NCBI GenBank assembly: GCA_001644045.1
Contig: LUUF01000005.1
Location: forward strand, 1-59,717
From: Methylomonas methanica
GTDB lineage: Bacteria > Pseudomonadota > Gammaproteobacteria > Methylococcales > Methylomonadaceae
Length of the DNA: 59,717 bases
Direction: 5' to 3'
Within the stretch, counting starts at the first letter, position 1. The number at the start of each line of letters is the position of its first letter. A program made the translations under genes and the position numbers. The notes beneath the pieces were generated by a model, which saw only the letters and a list, made by a program, of their open reading frames with translations, was not told the DNA's origin and ran no database searches. Of this stretch, positions 16,085-26,025 are shown one piece after another.

Positions 16085-19000
16085 TCATGCGGCATCCCGC
16101 GGTTCGGCGAACACACGCGCCAGATTTTCCAGCAAGGCGTCGGCATCCTGCTGCGTACGGTGCGCACCGAAGCCTTGCAGCTGCGCGCTGAGCGGCATTT
16201 TGCCCAGTTGAGCGCGCGGCTCGCCGCCGGCCGGCCGGCCCTGATTGGGTCTGCCCTGACCGCCTTGACCTTCCTGCCCGCTCGGCCTGCCTTCGCCGTT
16301 TTGGCGCTGTCCCGACTGTTGAGGTTTCAACACCACGGTAATCACGGTCTGATTACCTCTGCCGTCGGTCGCGGTAATTTTAACCACCGTTCTCTCGCCG
16401 CTGCCTTCCTTCAGACTCAATCCGCCGGTCGTGGAATCGAAACGCACCCAGGAAGGCAGACTTGCACCGCCGGCTTGAGCCGCCTGAAAAGTAACGCCGG
16501 TGCTGGTATCCAAACCCAACAATGCCTCGGCCGGCATGGTGAAACTGTTATTGCTACCGGTATCGAGCTGAGCCTCCATTTGCAGCGAGGTGGTTTGAGT
16601 GCCGATGGAAGACATACCTGAGTCGCCGAAACTGCTCGAAAAAATCGATGGGCCAAAGCCGCCAGTACCGCCCCCCAGGCTGCCGCCAAAACCTCCGCTC
16701 AAGCCCCCCGCGCTAAAGCCCGATCCGCCACTTGGGCTTGTCGGCAGACCATCGGTCCCGCCGTTGCTACCAAGACCGAGACCGGCGTTGATGGGCTGAA
16801 TCAAGTTGGTCGGAATCTGACTGCCTGTAGTAACAGAACCGCCGCTGAAGCCGCCTGATGAGTTGGAATTAAACTCCACGGTTTGCGTGGCATTAGTGGC
16901 GTTGCCACTCGCCACCGCAACGGTGGCGGTCGAGCTGACGGTCTCAACCTTACCCAGACCGTCAGTATAGCTGGCGGTAACAATAATGGTTTTATCGACA
17001 TACTCCGGAGCCAGAACCAAGCTGGGACCGGTCCCCAGGATATTGCCGTTACCGTCTTGCCAGGTGTAAACAATGCTACCCAGACCATCCGCATCCGCAA
17101 GCGTATTGCTGACAGAGAGCGTTTCGCCGACGATAGCAACACCACTGATCGTCACATCCCCCGTCGGCGCACCGTTAACATTGATCGTAATCGGCACAGC
17201 CGCCGTCAGCACCACATCGTTGCCGGTGCCGCTGGCATAGCTCACCGTGTAAATGTCGCCGTTGCTGGTCAGATTGCTACCTTCGGCCACGCTACCGAAA
17301 ATACCGGTCACGCCAGTGACGGCGTCGTTGCTGTCGTTGTCGATCAGCCGATAGCTGGAGCCGCCGGTTGCGGTATAACCGCCAACCCGCGCCACGGATA
17401 GCGAACCGCCATTCAGGCTGACGATACCATTGACCAGCACTTGGTCAAAATCGGTACCGCCCACCCCGCCGGCTCCCGCCAGTTCGGCCTCCAGTCCGCC
17501 GCTAACCCGCAGATTGCCGTTGACCGTCAGTCTGCCGATGCCGTTGTTGGTGCCGGCCACGCCCGGCGCCAGCGTCGCGCCGGCGTTAATCGTCAAATTG
17601 TTGGACGAACTGGCCGCGAAGATACTTCCCGTCCCGCCCAGGGTGGCCCCGGATGCTACCGACAGGCCGCTGGTAGCGCCCAGCGAGCCGGTGACCAACA
17701 GCGTACCCGCCGATACATTCGTGCCGCCGGTATAGTTGGAAGTAGCGCTCATTATCAGTGTGCCGCTGCCGAGCTTGCTCAACGCGAAGCCCCCCGACAC
17801 TGCACCGCTTAGCGTTAACGATCCGGCGGTAGTGTCGACGGTGCTGTCGGCGCCCAGCGTCACGCCGCCGCTTAGCGTGTTGATTCCGCTGACGTTGACC
17901 AAGGCCCCGGTGCCGGAAAGGCCGTTGCCGTTCAATGTCAGCGTCTCGGCTAAAGTAATGCCGCCCTGAACCGCCAGGGCCGCACCGGAGGACACCGTCG
18001 TCCCTGCGCCGACAGTGCCTAGTGCCGCCGCGTTCTTCGCCTCCAGCGTACCCGCGCTCACCGTGGTGGAACCCGTGTAAGTGTTGCTACCGCTCAGAGC
18101 AAAGGTGCCGCTACCGGCCTTGCCGAGATCGCCGGCACCCGAGATCACGCCCGACAGTTCGGTCGATGTACCGTTTCCGCCCACGGTCAGCGTGCCTGAA
18201 TTTAAAGACACATTGCCGGCGCCGGCGATGGAGCCTATCGTCTCATCGGTCCACGCGGTGAAAGTTGCACCTGACGCCACCGACACCGCCGTAGTGTCGG
18301 CCAGGGCGCCGCCCACTCGGTTGGCTGTCAACATCCCGGCCGCGACGGAGGTGGAACCGGTGTAGGTGTTGTTTCCGGTCAACATTAGCGTGCCGGAACC
18401 GGTTTTGGTCAGACCGTTGCCGCTACCGGAGATCACGCCGGAAAAGTTGGTGCTGGTGTTGTCGCCGCCTACCGTTAGCCTGTAACCCAAAACGACGTTG
18501 CCGGCCCCGGTCAGCGAACCTATGGTTTCGTTCCCGCCGCCCAAAGTCATGGTGGTGCCACTGCTCACAGTTACAGCACTGCTATCGCCGATGCTGCTGC
18601 CGCCTGTCAGTGTCAAACCGCCAGCCGACACGGTGACCGCGCCGGTGTGCGTATTGGAGCCCGTCAGCGTCAGCGTCCCGGCTCCAGCCTTGGTCAACGC
18701 GCTCGATCCCGACAGCACGCCCGATAGAGTGACGGCGCTGGCATTGGTGATGGTCGCGTCGGCGTTTATTGCAATGGCGTTGCCGACGGTTGCGGTACCG
18801 GTGATCGTCAGGTTGGCTTCCAGCGCCACTGCGCCGGTTCCCAAGTTGGCGCCGCTAGCCACCGAAATGCCCGCTCCCCGGACGGTCGTGCCGCCGGAAT
18901 AGTCGTTGGTGCCGGACAGCGTCAACAGTGGACCGCCGGTCTTGGTCAGCGATCCGGTTCCAGTGATGTTGCCGGACAGTGTGCCGGCGCCGTTGGTGAC

Positions 19001-22000
19001 GCTGATCGTGCCATTGCCGACCCCCAGCACGATGGCGTTGTCGATATTCCCCGCATTATTGAGATTAAGCGTGCCGCCGTTCAGAGTCACCGCCCCGCCG
19101 ACCAAACGGCTGTCCGAGGCCACCGACAGCGTGCCGGCCGTCACCGTCAAGTTGGAGGTTGCGCTAGAGTTGCCGGTGTTGCTCAGTGTCAACGTGCCCG
19201 CCCCGGCCTTGGTCAGCGCAGCCGATCCGCTGATTTGCCCCGACAGAGTAGTTGCATTGGCGTTGGTGATGGTGGCGTCGGCCGACAAGGCGATGGCGTT
19301 GCTGAAGGTTTCGCCGCTGCTTGTGATGGTTAGGTTGCCTCCGTTCAGCGTGAGAGTCCCGCCGACCATCGTGGTGGCGGCGCCCACCGACAGCGTACCG
19401 CCGGCCACCGTCAGGGCGGTAGTGGCGGCGGCGGAGTTCGACGTGCTGGATAGGGTCAAGGTGCCGGCCCCGCTCTTGGTCAGGGTCGTACCCGCGCCGC
19501 TGATGGCGCCAGACAATGCAACGGCGGCGCTGTTGTCTAATGTGGCGTTACCCGACAATGTAAGGGCATTGTCGATGGTGGTCGCGCCGGTGACCGCAAG
19601 CGTCGTGCCGCCGGCCAAAGTCACCGCGCCGGAGCCGAGGTTAGCGTCGGTCGCCAGGCTCAAAGTGCCTGCGGAAACCGAGGTATTGTTGTAAGAGCTA
19701 CTTCCCGACAGCACCAGGGTACCGGCACCGGCCTTAGTGATATTGAAACCGCCGCCGATATTCCCGCCGATGGTCAATTGGTCGGACGTAACGCCCAGAA
19801 ACGTAGCGCCGGTCAGCGTCAGGTTGCCGGACAAAATGTTGGTGCCGCTGATGTTGTAAATCGCCCCGACACTGGACACGCCGGTCCCCGCCGCCGACAC
19901 CGCGTCGGCCACCGTAACGCCGCCCTGCAAGCCCAGCGAGGCGCCGCTAGCCACCGTCGTCGATCCGGCAGCGGTTCCCAGCGCGTTGTTATGCGCAGCC
20001 ACCAGCGTGCCGTCGTTGACAGCGGTCGCGCCGCTGTAAGTGTTGTCGCCCGACAGGGTCAACGCGCCTGCGCCCGCCTTCGTCAAAGCGCCGGTGCCGC
20101 TGACGATGCCCGACAAGGCAACGGCGTTGGTATTGGTAATCGTACCGTCGCCGGTCAGCGCGACGGCGTTGCTAACCGTGACGCCGCTGCCGGTGACGGT
20201 CAGGCTGCCGCCATTCAGCGTCACAGCCCCCGTTCCCAAGTTAGTCGAGTCGGCGACTGTCAGGGTTCCGCCGATGACGGTGGATGAGGCGAGGACGTTG
20301 GTCCCCGACAGTGTCAGTTCGCCGGCGCCGTCCTTGGTCAGGGCGTTGTTGCCGGTCAGGTTGCCCGACAGAGTGACGGCGTTGGCATTGGTGATGGTAG
20401 CGCCCGCCGACATCGAGAGGTTGTCGTCTATGGTGCCGGCGGAGGTGATGGTCAGGTTGCCGCCGCTCAAGGTGACGGTGGTGCTGTCCGAGCCCAGGTT
20501 GGCATCGCCGCCTATGCTCACGGTGCCGGCCGCTATAGTAGTGTCTCCGGAATAACTATTGCTGCCGCTCAAAACCAGCGTGCCGACTCCGCTCTTTGTC
20601 AGGCTGCCGGCTCCGGAAATGTTACCTGACAGAGTCAGCGTGTCACCCGATCCGTTGGTGACGTTCAGCGTCTTGCCGCTGGCGATAGCGATGTCGCCGC
20701 CGACGGTGATGCTGTTGACCACGTCGGCATCCAAAATAATGTTCTCGCCGATTGTGATGCTGGATCCCAACGACACGGCCCCTAGGCCCGAGGCGAAGCT
20801 GATGGTTGCGCCGCCCGCCCGATTGGCGATGCCGACGGCCTCGCGCAAGCTGAGTCCGGTACCGTCAGCTTTTTCCGCAGCGTAAGTGCTGCCGCCGTCC
20901 GCATCATCGGTAGTGGTATCCACGACCAGCGCGTTGGTAACGGCAATAGTGAAACTTTGATCATAGTTGTTGTCGCCGTCGTTCACCCGGATCACCACCG
21001 TGTAGTTCCCCGGGGTGGTCGTGGATGGACTGGCCGCTTGCAACGTGGTGCCACTGATATTAAACAGGTTGTAAGTGGCCCCGGAAGTGTCGGTGTTGAC
21101 CGACACGATCAAGTAGGTCGGTCCGCCGCCGTCGACATCGGTACGGCTCAGGGAGCCGATTACTACGTTGCTGCCGCTATCGTAGGTGGATGCGGTGGTG
21201 GCGCTCAGCGCGATGGCAGTCGGTGCGTCGTTGACGGCGGTGAGGTTTACGCTTGATGTGACGCCGGTACTGGTCTGCGGTCCCAAGCTCTCGGCATTGG
21301 CATCGGTGATTGCCCAAGTAATCGTGCGACTGGCCGAGGTACCGGTTGGATGATCGGAGCTGCTGGCATAGGTAACCGAGCGCAGTGCGGTTTCGTACTG
21401 GGACTTGGTCGCTGTGCCGGTCAAGGTCAGTACCCCGGTGCCGCTGTTATAGCTGCCGGTAATACCGTTCTGATTAGTGAAACCTAGCGTGTCGCCGCTG
21501 GTGAAGCCCGAAGAAATGGTGACGGTACCACCGGTCATATTGGCGTCGTCGGTGTCGCTGACCGTCACGGTCGTGTCGATAGCCGCGGCAGAACTATTTT
21601 CGGTGTAGGCTAGTGCCGCGCCGGCAGTCAGCACCGGTTTGGTATTGGTCGCCGCGATGTTGATGGTGGAGGTCACCCCGTTACTGGTTTGCGCGCCCAA
21701 GCTTTCCGCGTTCGCGTCGGTCACCGCCCAGGTCACGGTACGGCTAGCCGAAGACAAGGCGGGCGTGGTGGAACTGCTGGAATAAGTCACCGAACGCAAG
21801 GCCGTCTGGTACTGGGCCTTAGTGGCGGTTCCGGACAGAGTCAATACGCCGGTACCGCTGTTGTAGCTGCCGCTGATGCCGTTCTGGTTGGTGAAACCCA
21901 ACGTGTCGCCGCTGGTAAAGCCGGACGACAGCGTGAGGGTAGCGCCGGTCATATTCGCGTCGTCGGCGTCGCTGACCGTGATTGTGGCATCGATGGCCGC

Positions 22001-25000
22001 CGCAGATCCTGCCTCTGTATAGGCTTGGGTCGCGCCAGCGGTTAGCACCGGCTTGGCGTTGCTTGCCGTGACATTGATCGTCGAAGTCACGCCACTGCTG
22101 GTCTGAGCACCTACGCCTGCCGCATTAGCGTCGGTAACCGCCCAAGTCACCGTGCGACTGGCGCTGGACGAAGTAGGCGTGGCCGAGCTGCTGGCATAGG
22201 TGACCGAGCGCAATGCTGTTTGGTATTGGGCCTTGGTGGCGGTACCGGACAGGGTCAGCACACCGGTGCCACTATTGTAACTGCCGGTTATACCGTTCTG
22301 CGTCGAAAAACCCAGCGTATCGCCGCTGGTAAAGCCTGCCGAAAGAGTCACGGTGGCCCCCGCGATATTGGCGTCGTCGGCGTCGCTCAGGGTAATCGTG
22401 GTATCGATAGCCGTGGCCGATCCACCTTCGGTGTAAGGTAATGTGGCGCCGGCAGTCAGCACTGGCTTATCGTTGACGGCGGTAACGTTGACGGTGGACG
22501 TCACGCCGCTGCTGGTCGCCGGACTGGCGTTAGCATCGGTCACGGCCCAGGTGACCGTACGGCTAGCGGAAGATGAGGTCGGCGTGTCCGAACTGTTGGA
22601 ATAAGTGACCGAACGCAAGGCTGTCTGGTACTGCGCCTTGGTGGCGGTGCCGGACAGAGTCAACACGCCGGTACCGCTATTGTAACTGCCGGTGATGCCG
22701 TTTTGGGTGCTAAAACCCAGTGAGTCGCCGCTGGTGAAACCTGACGAAAGGGTCACAGTAGCACCGCTGATATTGGCATCGTCGGCGTCGCTCACCGTGA
22801 GCGTGGCGTCCATGGCCGCCGCCGAACCGTTTTCGGTGTAGGCCAGCGTCGCGCCGGCGGTGACAACGGGTGCGGCGTTGCCGCCGCTAACAATCACTAA
22901 TTCATTTACCAAAGTACCGCTACCAAAGGATGCACTATAAGTAGATGAGAATGCATATTGCACCGTTCTCTGTGCAGTGCTCGCTCCGCTCGTAGCGGTA
23001 AAGCCAATCGCATCGGCCAATGCCTGCACCATGGTATCGGTAGCGTTGCTGTTGAACGCGACAACTATTCCATCGGCGGATGTGTAAGGAGTAATAGTGC
23101 CAAATGATGTGCCTGCGGCGTAACTAGCGCCGTAACGGACATCGGTTCCACTTACCCAGATTGAGCCGCCGCTCACCAGACCAACCGAATCATGTGTGGA
23201 ATCGATGTTGCCAGTTATCTTAACGGTGAGATTACCACCATCCCAATAATTGTAGGCTCCCGCAGTGATTCCACTATCCAGCGGTGCCAATGGAGAACCT
23301 ATACTGTAGGTTGCCGGCGTTGAAGTATGGGTACCGTTTGCGACAGCCACAAAACCGTAATAACCGCCAAAAACCCCGTTCGAATCAGCCGCAGTGCCGA
23401 ATTTACCGGCTACGCTGGTATTGGTGGAAAAAGTTACATTCCGGACACCGATGTAGCCGGCATTAAAAATGGAAGCGGCAGCATCACCGCCCTTGGGGTT
23501 TGAACCTCCATAACCGCCTGCGCCCCCTCCACCTGCCTTATTGTTAGAAAAGCTGGAATTGGTGATTGTCAGTGTGCCCGCGTTGTAAATAGCGCCAACG
23601 GCTTTACCGCCGGCACCGCCTTGATTTCCACCGGCGCCGCCACCGCCACCGCCGAAACCGCTGGCACCGCCACCAAAGCCTGCCGACCCTCCGTTCGTGG
23701 TACCGCCGAGACCACCACCGCTATTGGTGCCACCCGCGCCGCCAGTGCCGCCGCCGCTTATTGTGTTGGCACCACCTGCACCGCCCGCACCGCCCGCACC
23801 GGCGCTGCCAGTTCCCCCGGCACCATTAGTGCCGCTACCGCCATTCCCTCCACCGACGCCGGCAAAGCCACTGCCGCCGCCGCCGCCGCCGCCGCCAGAG
23901 CCCGCGTAGGAATTACCAACGCCACCGCCACCACCACCGGTGGCAACGTTGTTGCTGAAGGTGAGGCTGTCGGCAGTTACCGTGGCGCCGCTGGCGATGT
24001 AAAGTCCGGCACCAAGCGCATCGCCGCCGGGATTGCCTACACCAGGGCTATAACGACCAGCACCACCAGCACCAGCCAACAGTCCTTTGTCGATGGTTAA
24101 ATTATTCAGAACTACGGTACCCGAGGTAATCCGAAATACGGCGCTGGTGTAATTCGCGGTGATCGTAATCCCGCTTCCCCCGTCTATGGTCAGGTTCTTG
24201 TTGATGGTCAACACCCCTGAGGACAGCGTAACGGTCGAACCGCCCATCGAGGTGGTATCAAAGGCGATGGTGTCGCCCGAGATGGCGGCGGCAATGTCGG
24301 CGCGCAAGCTTCCGGCACCGCTATCAGCGCCGCTGGTCACAGTCAGAGTGGCAAGACCATATCCATAATTGTCCATAGCCGCTTGACTAAAGGGATTAAC
24401 AGCCTCAATAGCACCGGTGGTAATCTCCAGACTCCAATCACCACCAATCCCGGTGCGGTTATCGGATGCCGCCACGTCGGCGCCGGTAAGATTTGCGAAA
24501 CTTTGTACGAATTGGCCGCCGTCGTTACCTTCCCCAAGATTGCAAGAATATATCTGAATGTCGCCCTCGGCAGTCAACGCTTGGCCAATCTGTGCCAATT
24601 GCGTGGCATGTTGCTGTAGCCTATCGTTAGTCAGCCAAGTATTCCCTAACCAGATGTTTGCCTGATTACCCTCGGCGACGATAACCACCGAATCGATATT
24701 GCTACGGTTTGCCAAGTAATCGGCCATTTGCTGCAATCCGTCTTTACCAGACTGCAGGTAGACCACCTCAGCATGGGAATCTACTCCGTTCAACAACGAC
24801 TGAGAATCCCGCACTCTGGCATCTACAAAAATTATCGTGTCATGGGCAGGCTGAGACTCCGGCGCAGCCGTAGCATACTCGGGCGGTGTGTACGCTGCCG
24901 CTGCATTAAGCAGAGTTTGAGTATCATGCGTCAGTGTTGCGGTTTGTAGCGCATCGCCCGAATGGGAATCAGGTATAGCCGCATCCGCGGTAGCTGCGGC

Positions 25001-25126
25001 GGCCCCATCGAATAGAATTCGCGGCTCTAAGGCGAAGGCGCGTAGAACGTTCGGAGACGGCGAAGCGGCGACGGAGCTGGAATTTCTCGCCAATGGGTTG
25101 TTACTACTGTACTTGAAGACTCTCAT
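16085..25126 (-). CDS. Giant LEPR-motif/DUF4347 surface protein with passenger-type repeats
   Basis: The 3013-residue protein has no Sec signal but carries FALEPRILFDGAAAAT (residues 31-46), the LEPR-XLL-type N-terminal motif. A DUF4347 domain (about 95-260) follows. Where the second giant has SHG, it reads AEG (Glu152), while the Cys of YSCNL (Cys195) is kept, so a His/Cys dyad is lost. Then come a Gly-rich region (about 375-540), four about 138-residue cadherin-like repeats (about 755-1305) and roughly 20 autotransporter-passenger-type repeats of the LTKSGAGTLTLSG kind (about 1490-2565). The end has a beta module (SLPSWVRFDSTTGGLSL) and a helical C-terminal motif ending LARVFAEPRDAA. It should be an exported adhesin or matrix protein. 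It shares an operon with TolC and adaptor genes. The ribosome-binding site is GGAAAG. Confidence 0.85.
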   Translation of the reverse strand: MRVFKYSSNNPLARNSSSVAASPSPNVLRAFALEPRILFDGAAAATADAAIPDSHSGDALQTATLTHDTQTLLNAAAAYTPPEYATAAPESQPAHDTIIFVDARVRDSQSLLNGVDSHAEVVYLQSGKDGLQQMADYLANRSNIDSVVIVAEGNQANIWLGNTWLTNDRLQQHATQLAQIGQALTAEGDIQIYSCNLGEGNDGGQFVQSFANLTGADVAASDNRTGIGGDWSLEITTGAIEAVNPFSQAAMDNYGYGLATLTVTSGADSGAGSLRADIAAAISGDTIAFDTTSMGGSTVTLSSGVLTINKNLTIDGGSGITITANYTSAVFRITSGTVVLNNLTIDKGLLAGAGGAGRYSPGVGNPGGDALGAGLYIASGATVTADSLTFSNNVATGGGGGGVGNSYAGSGGGGGGGGSGFAGVGGGNGGSGTNGAGGTGSAGAGGAGGAGGANTISGGGTGGAGGTNSGGGLGGTTNGGSAGFGGGASGFGGGGGGAGGNQGGAGGKAVGAIYNAGTLTITNSSFSNNKAGGGGAGGYGGSNPKGGDAAASIFNAGYIGVRNVTFSTNTSVAGKFGTAADSNGVFGGYYGFVAVANGTHTSTPATYSIGSPLAPLDSGITAGAYNYWDGGNLTVKITGNIDSTHDSVGLVSGGSIWVSGTDVRYGASYAAGTSFGTITPYTSADGIVVAFNSNATDTMVQALADAIGFTATSGASTAQRTVQYAFSSTYSASFGSGTLVNELVIVSGGNAAPVVTAGATLAYTENGSAAAMDATLTVSDADDANISGATVTLSSGFTSGDSLGFSTQNGITGSYNSGTGVLTLSGTATKAQYQTALRSVTYSNSSDTPTSSSASRTVTWAVTDANASPATSSGVTSTVNVTAVNDKPVLTAGATLPYTEGGSATAIDTTITLSDADDANIAGATVTLSAGFTSGDTLGFSTQNGITGSYNSGTGVLTLSGTATKAQYQTALRSVTYASSSATPTSSSASRTVTWAVTDANAAGVGAQTSSGVTSTINVTASNAKPVLTAGATQAYTEAGSAAAIDATITVSDADDANMTGATLTLSSGFTSGDTLGFTNQNGISGSYNSGTGVLTLSGTATKAQYQTALRSVTYSSSSTTPALSSASRTVTWAVTDANAESLGAQTSNGVTSTINIAATNTKPVLTAGAALAYTENSSAAAIDTTVTVSDTDDANMTGGTVTISSGFTSGDTLGFTNQNGITGSYNSGTGVLTLTGTATKSQYETALRSVTYASSSDHPTGTSASRTITWAITDANAESLGPQTSTGVTSSVNLTAVNDAPTAIALSATTASTYDSGSNVVIGSLSRTDVDGGGPTYLIVSVNTDTSGATYNLFNISGTTLQAASPSTTTPGNYTVVIRVNDGDNNYDQSFTIAVTNALVVDTTTDDADGGSTYAAEKADGTGLSLREAVGIANRAGGATISFASGLGAVSLGSSITIGENIILDADVVNSITVGGDIAIASGKTLNVTNGSGDTLTLSGNISGAGSLTKSGVGTLVLSGSNSYSGDTTIAAGTVSIGGDANLGSDSTTVTLSGGNLTITSAGTIDDNLSMSAGATITNANAVTLSGNLTGNNALTKDGAGELTLSGTNVLASSTVIGGTLTVADSTNLGTGAVTLNGGSLTVTGSGVTVSNAVALTGDGTITNTNAVALSGIVSGTGALTKAGAGALTLSGDNTYSGATAVNDGTLVAAHNNALGTAAGSTTVASGASLGLQGGVTVADAVSAAGTGVSSVGAIYNISGTNILSGNLTLTGATFLGVTSDQLTIGGNIGGGFNITKAGAGTLVLSGSSSYNNTSVSAGTLSLATDANLGSGAVTLAGGTTLAVTGATTIDNALTLSGNATLDNSAAVALSGAISGAGTTLTKSGAGTLTLSSTSNSAAATTALTVAGGTLSVGAATTMVGGTLTLNGGNLTITSSGETFSNAIALSADATITNANATTLSGQISGSAALTKAGAGTLTLSNTGNSSATSNLTVTAGTLSVASDSRLVGGAVTLNGGTLNLNNAGNIDNAIVLGVGNGTISVTNGAGTLSGNITGTGSLTKTGGPLLTLSGTNDYSGGTTVRGAGISVASGANLGTGAVALEANLTITGTATVGNAIAINADATITNASAVTLSGVLSGSSALTKAGAGTLTLTGSNTHTGAVTVSAGGLTLTGGSSIGDSSAVTVSSGTTMTLGGGNETIGSLTGAGNVVLGYRLTVGGDNTSTNFSGVISGSGNGLTKTGSGTLMLTGNNTYTGSTSVAAGMLTANRVGGALADTTAVSVASGATFTAWTDETIGSIAGAGNVSLNSGTLTVGGNGTSTELSGVISGAGDLGKAGSGTFALSGSNTYTGSTTVSAGTLEAKNAAALGTVGAGTTVSSGAALAVQGGITLAETLTLNGNGLSGTGALVNVSGINTLSGGVTLGADSTVDTTAGSLTLSGAVSGGFALSKLGSGTLIMSATSNYTGGTNVSAGTLLVTGSLGATSGLSVASGATLGGTGSIFAASSSNNLTINAGATLAPGVAGTNNGIGRLTVNGNLRVSGGLEAELAGAGGVGGTDFDQVLVNGIVSLNGGSLSVARVGGYTATGGSSYRLIDNDSNDAVTGVTGIFGSVAEGSNLTSNGDIYTVSYASGTGNDVVLTAAVPITINVNGAPTGDVTISGVAIVGETLSVSNTLADADGLGSIVYTWQDGNGNILGTGPSLVLAPEYVDKTIIVTASYTDGLGKVETVSSTATVAVASGNATNATQTVEFNSNSSGGFSGGSVTTGSQIPTNLIQPINAGLGLGSNGGTDGLPTSPSGGSGFSAGGLSGGFGGSLGGGTGGFGPSIFSSSFGDSGMSSIGTQTTSLQMEAQLDTGSNNSFTMPAEALLGLDTSTGVTFQAAQAGGASLPSWVRFDSTTGGLSLKEGSGERTVVKITATDGRGNQTVITVVLKPQQSGQRQNGEGRPSGQEGQGGQGRPNQGRPAGGEPRAQLGKMPLSAQLQGFGAHRTQQDADALLENLARVFAEPRDAA
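17430..20650. repeat. Passenger-type (PATR) tandem repeat coding region
   Basis: Inside the first giant gene, many degenerate units encode the pattern LTKxGxGTLxLSGxNxYxGxTxVxxGTL. This is the beta-helical passenger-associated repeat normally seen in autotransporters. Unit length is irregular (about 35-70 codons). The units form a predicted right-handed beta-helix. Confidence 0.7.
21215..22860. repeat. Four tandem ~415-bp cadherin-like repeats
   Basis: The boundaries recur at about 21,616, 22,031, 22,449 and 22,858, a period of 409-418 bp. Each unit encodes TAGATxxYTExGSAAAID...GSYNSGTGVLTLSGTATK...RSVTY. High similarity between units suggests recent duplication or gene conversion. Confidence 0.8.
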
Positions 25127-25197
25127 GGCGGCTTTCCCGTTTAAATCGACTGGGGCTATAAATTTTATTTACCGAGTATTTTGATACTGCTGTCCAT

Positions 25198-26025
25198 CTA
25201 CACCGGTTTGGCAGAAATAACATTGGCTCGACTGTCACGACCATCTTGCCAAAAACACATATTGGCGTACTGCTCGAACAAATCCGGCGGTAAAACGGTT
25301 GCACGGCGTTCCAGCGCTACTTTTGGCCGGATGCGGTGCAAGCCGGACAATCCCAAATTATTATCAAACTCAGGGGCGTCATATTCGACCTGGGTGTAAT
25401 TGTGTTCAAAAGGCGTCTCGCCCAGAAAACTATAAATCAAGGGCAATACTTTGTCCGGCGCCTGAGCCAGTAACTCGTAGTCCACCACCAGCAAAGACGC
25501 GGCCTGTTCGCCGTAAAAAGCCTCTTTAAGCGCGGACCACGAGAAACCCACCAGTCGGTTGCGCTGCGCTAAGGTGTCCACACGACTGTAAACCGTATTG
25601 CGTTCCACATCGTCATTGAACAACAGGGTGTTTTCGTAAGGATTGCCGCGATACAAACGCTCGATGCTGTCCATAATCCAAGCTACGTTGCGCACACACG
25701 CGATGATCTTGGCGTCGGGAAACAGATCAAGGATAGCGGGTAATTTAGCGCACCACAGACGATTGGTATCAAACACGACGGTTGTGTCGGATTTGTCGGC
25801 ATAATAATTTTCAAATAAACCGGTTAACAAGCGGCGACGCTGTTCAACAGTGACCACCGGCCCCCATTCGCTACCGGCACTGACCTGGCCCAACAAACCT
25901 GAAAACAAAGCACCCACAGGGCTGCTCATACCGGCATAGAAGTTTGGGTTTTGCCGTAAAATTGCCGCCAACAAGGTGGAGCCTGAGCGGGGTAAACCGG
26001 ATATAAAATGGTAGCGATGGCTCAT
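25198..26025 (-). CDS. Sulfotransferase, possibly RaxST-like
   Basis: The 275-residue protein has the 5'-phosphosulfate-binding loop GLPRSGSTLL (9-18) and the 3'-phosphate motif CVRNVAWIMDSIERLY (about 109-124). Both are hallmarks of PAPS-dependent sulfotransferases. A conserved GMSSPVGALFSGLL segment and VFDTNRLWCAKLP follow. It lies 71 bp upstream of the first giant gene on the same strand, so the two are probably co-transcribed. In Xanthomonas the tyrosyl sulfotransferase raxST is co-transcribed with a HlyD-type adaptor and a peptidase-ABC exporter. The parallel suggests that this enzyme modifies the exported giant or a co-exported peptide. That link is inference. The family assignment is firm. 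Confidence 0.85.
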   Translation of the reverse strand: MSHRYHFISGLPRSGSTLLAAILRQNPNFYAGMSSPVGALFSGLLGQVSAGSEWGPVVTVEQRRRLLTGLFENYYADKSDTTVVFDTNRLWCAKLPAILDLFPDAKIIACVRNVAWIMDSIERLYRGNPYENTLLFNDDVERNTVYSRVDTLAQRNRLVGFSWSALKEAFYGEQAASLLVVDYELLAQAPDKVLPLIYSFLGETPFEHNYTQVEYDAPEFDNNLGLSGLHRIRPKVALERRATVLPPDLFEQYANMCFWQDGRDSRANVISAKPV

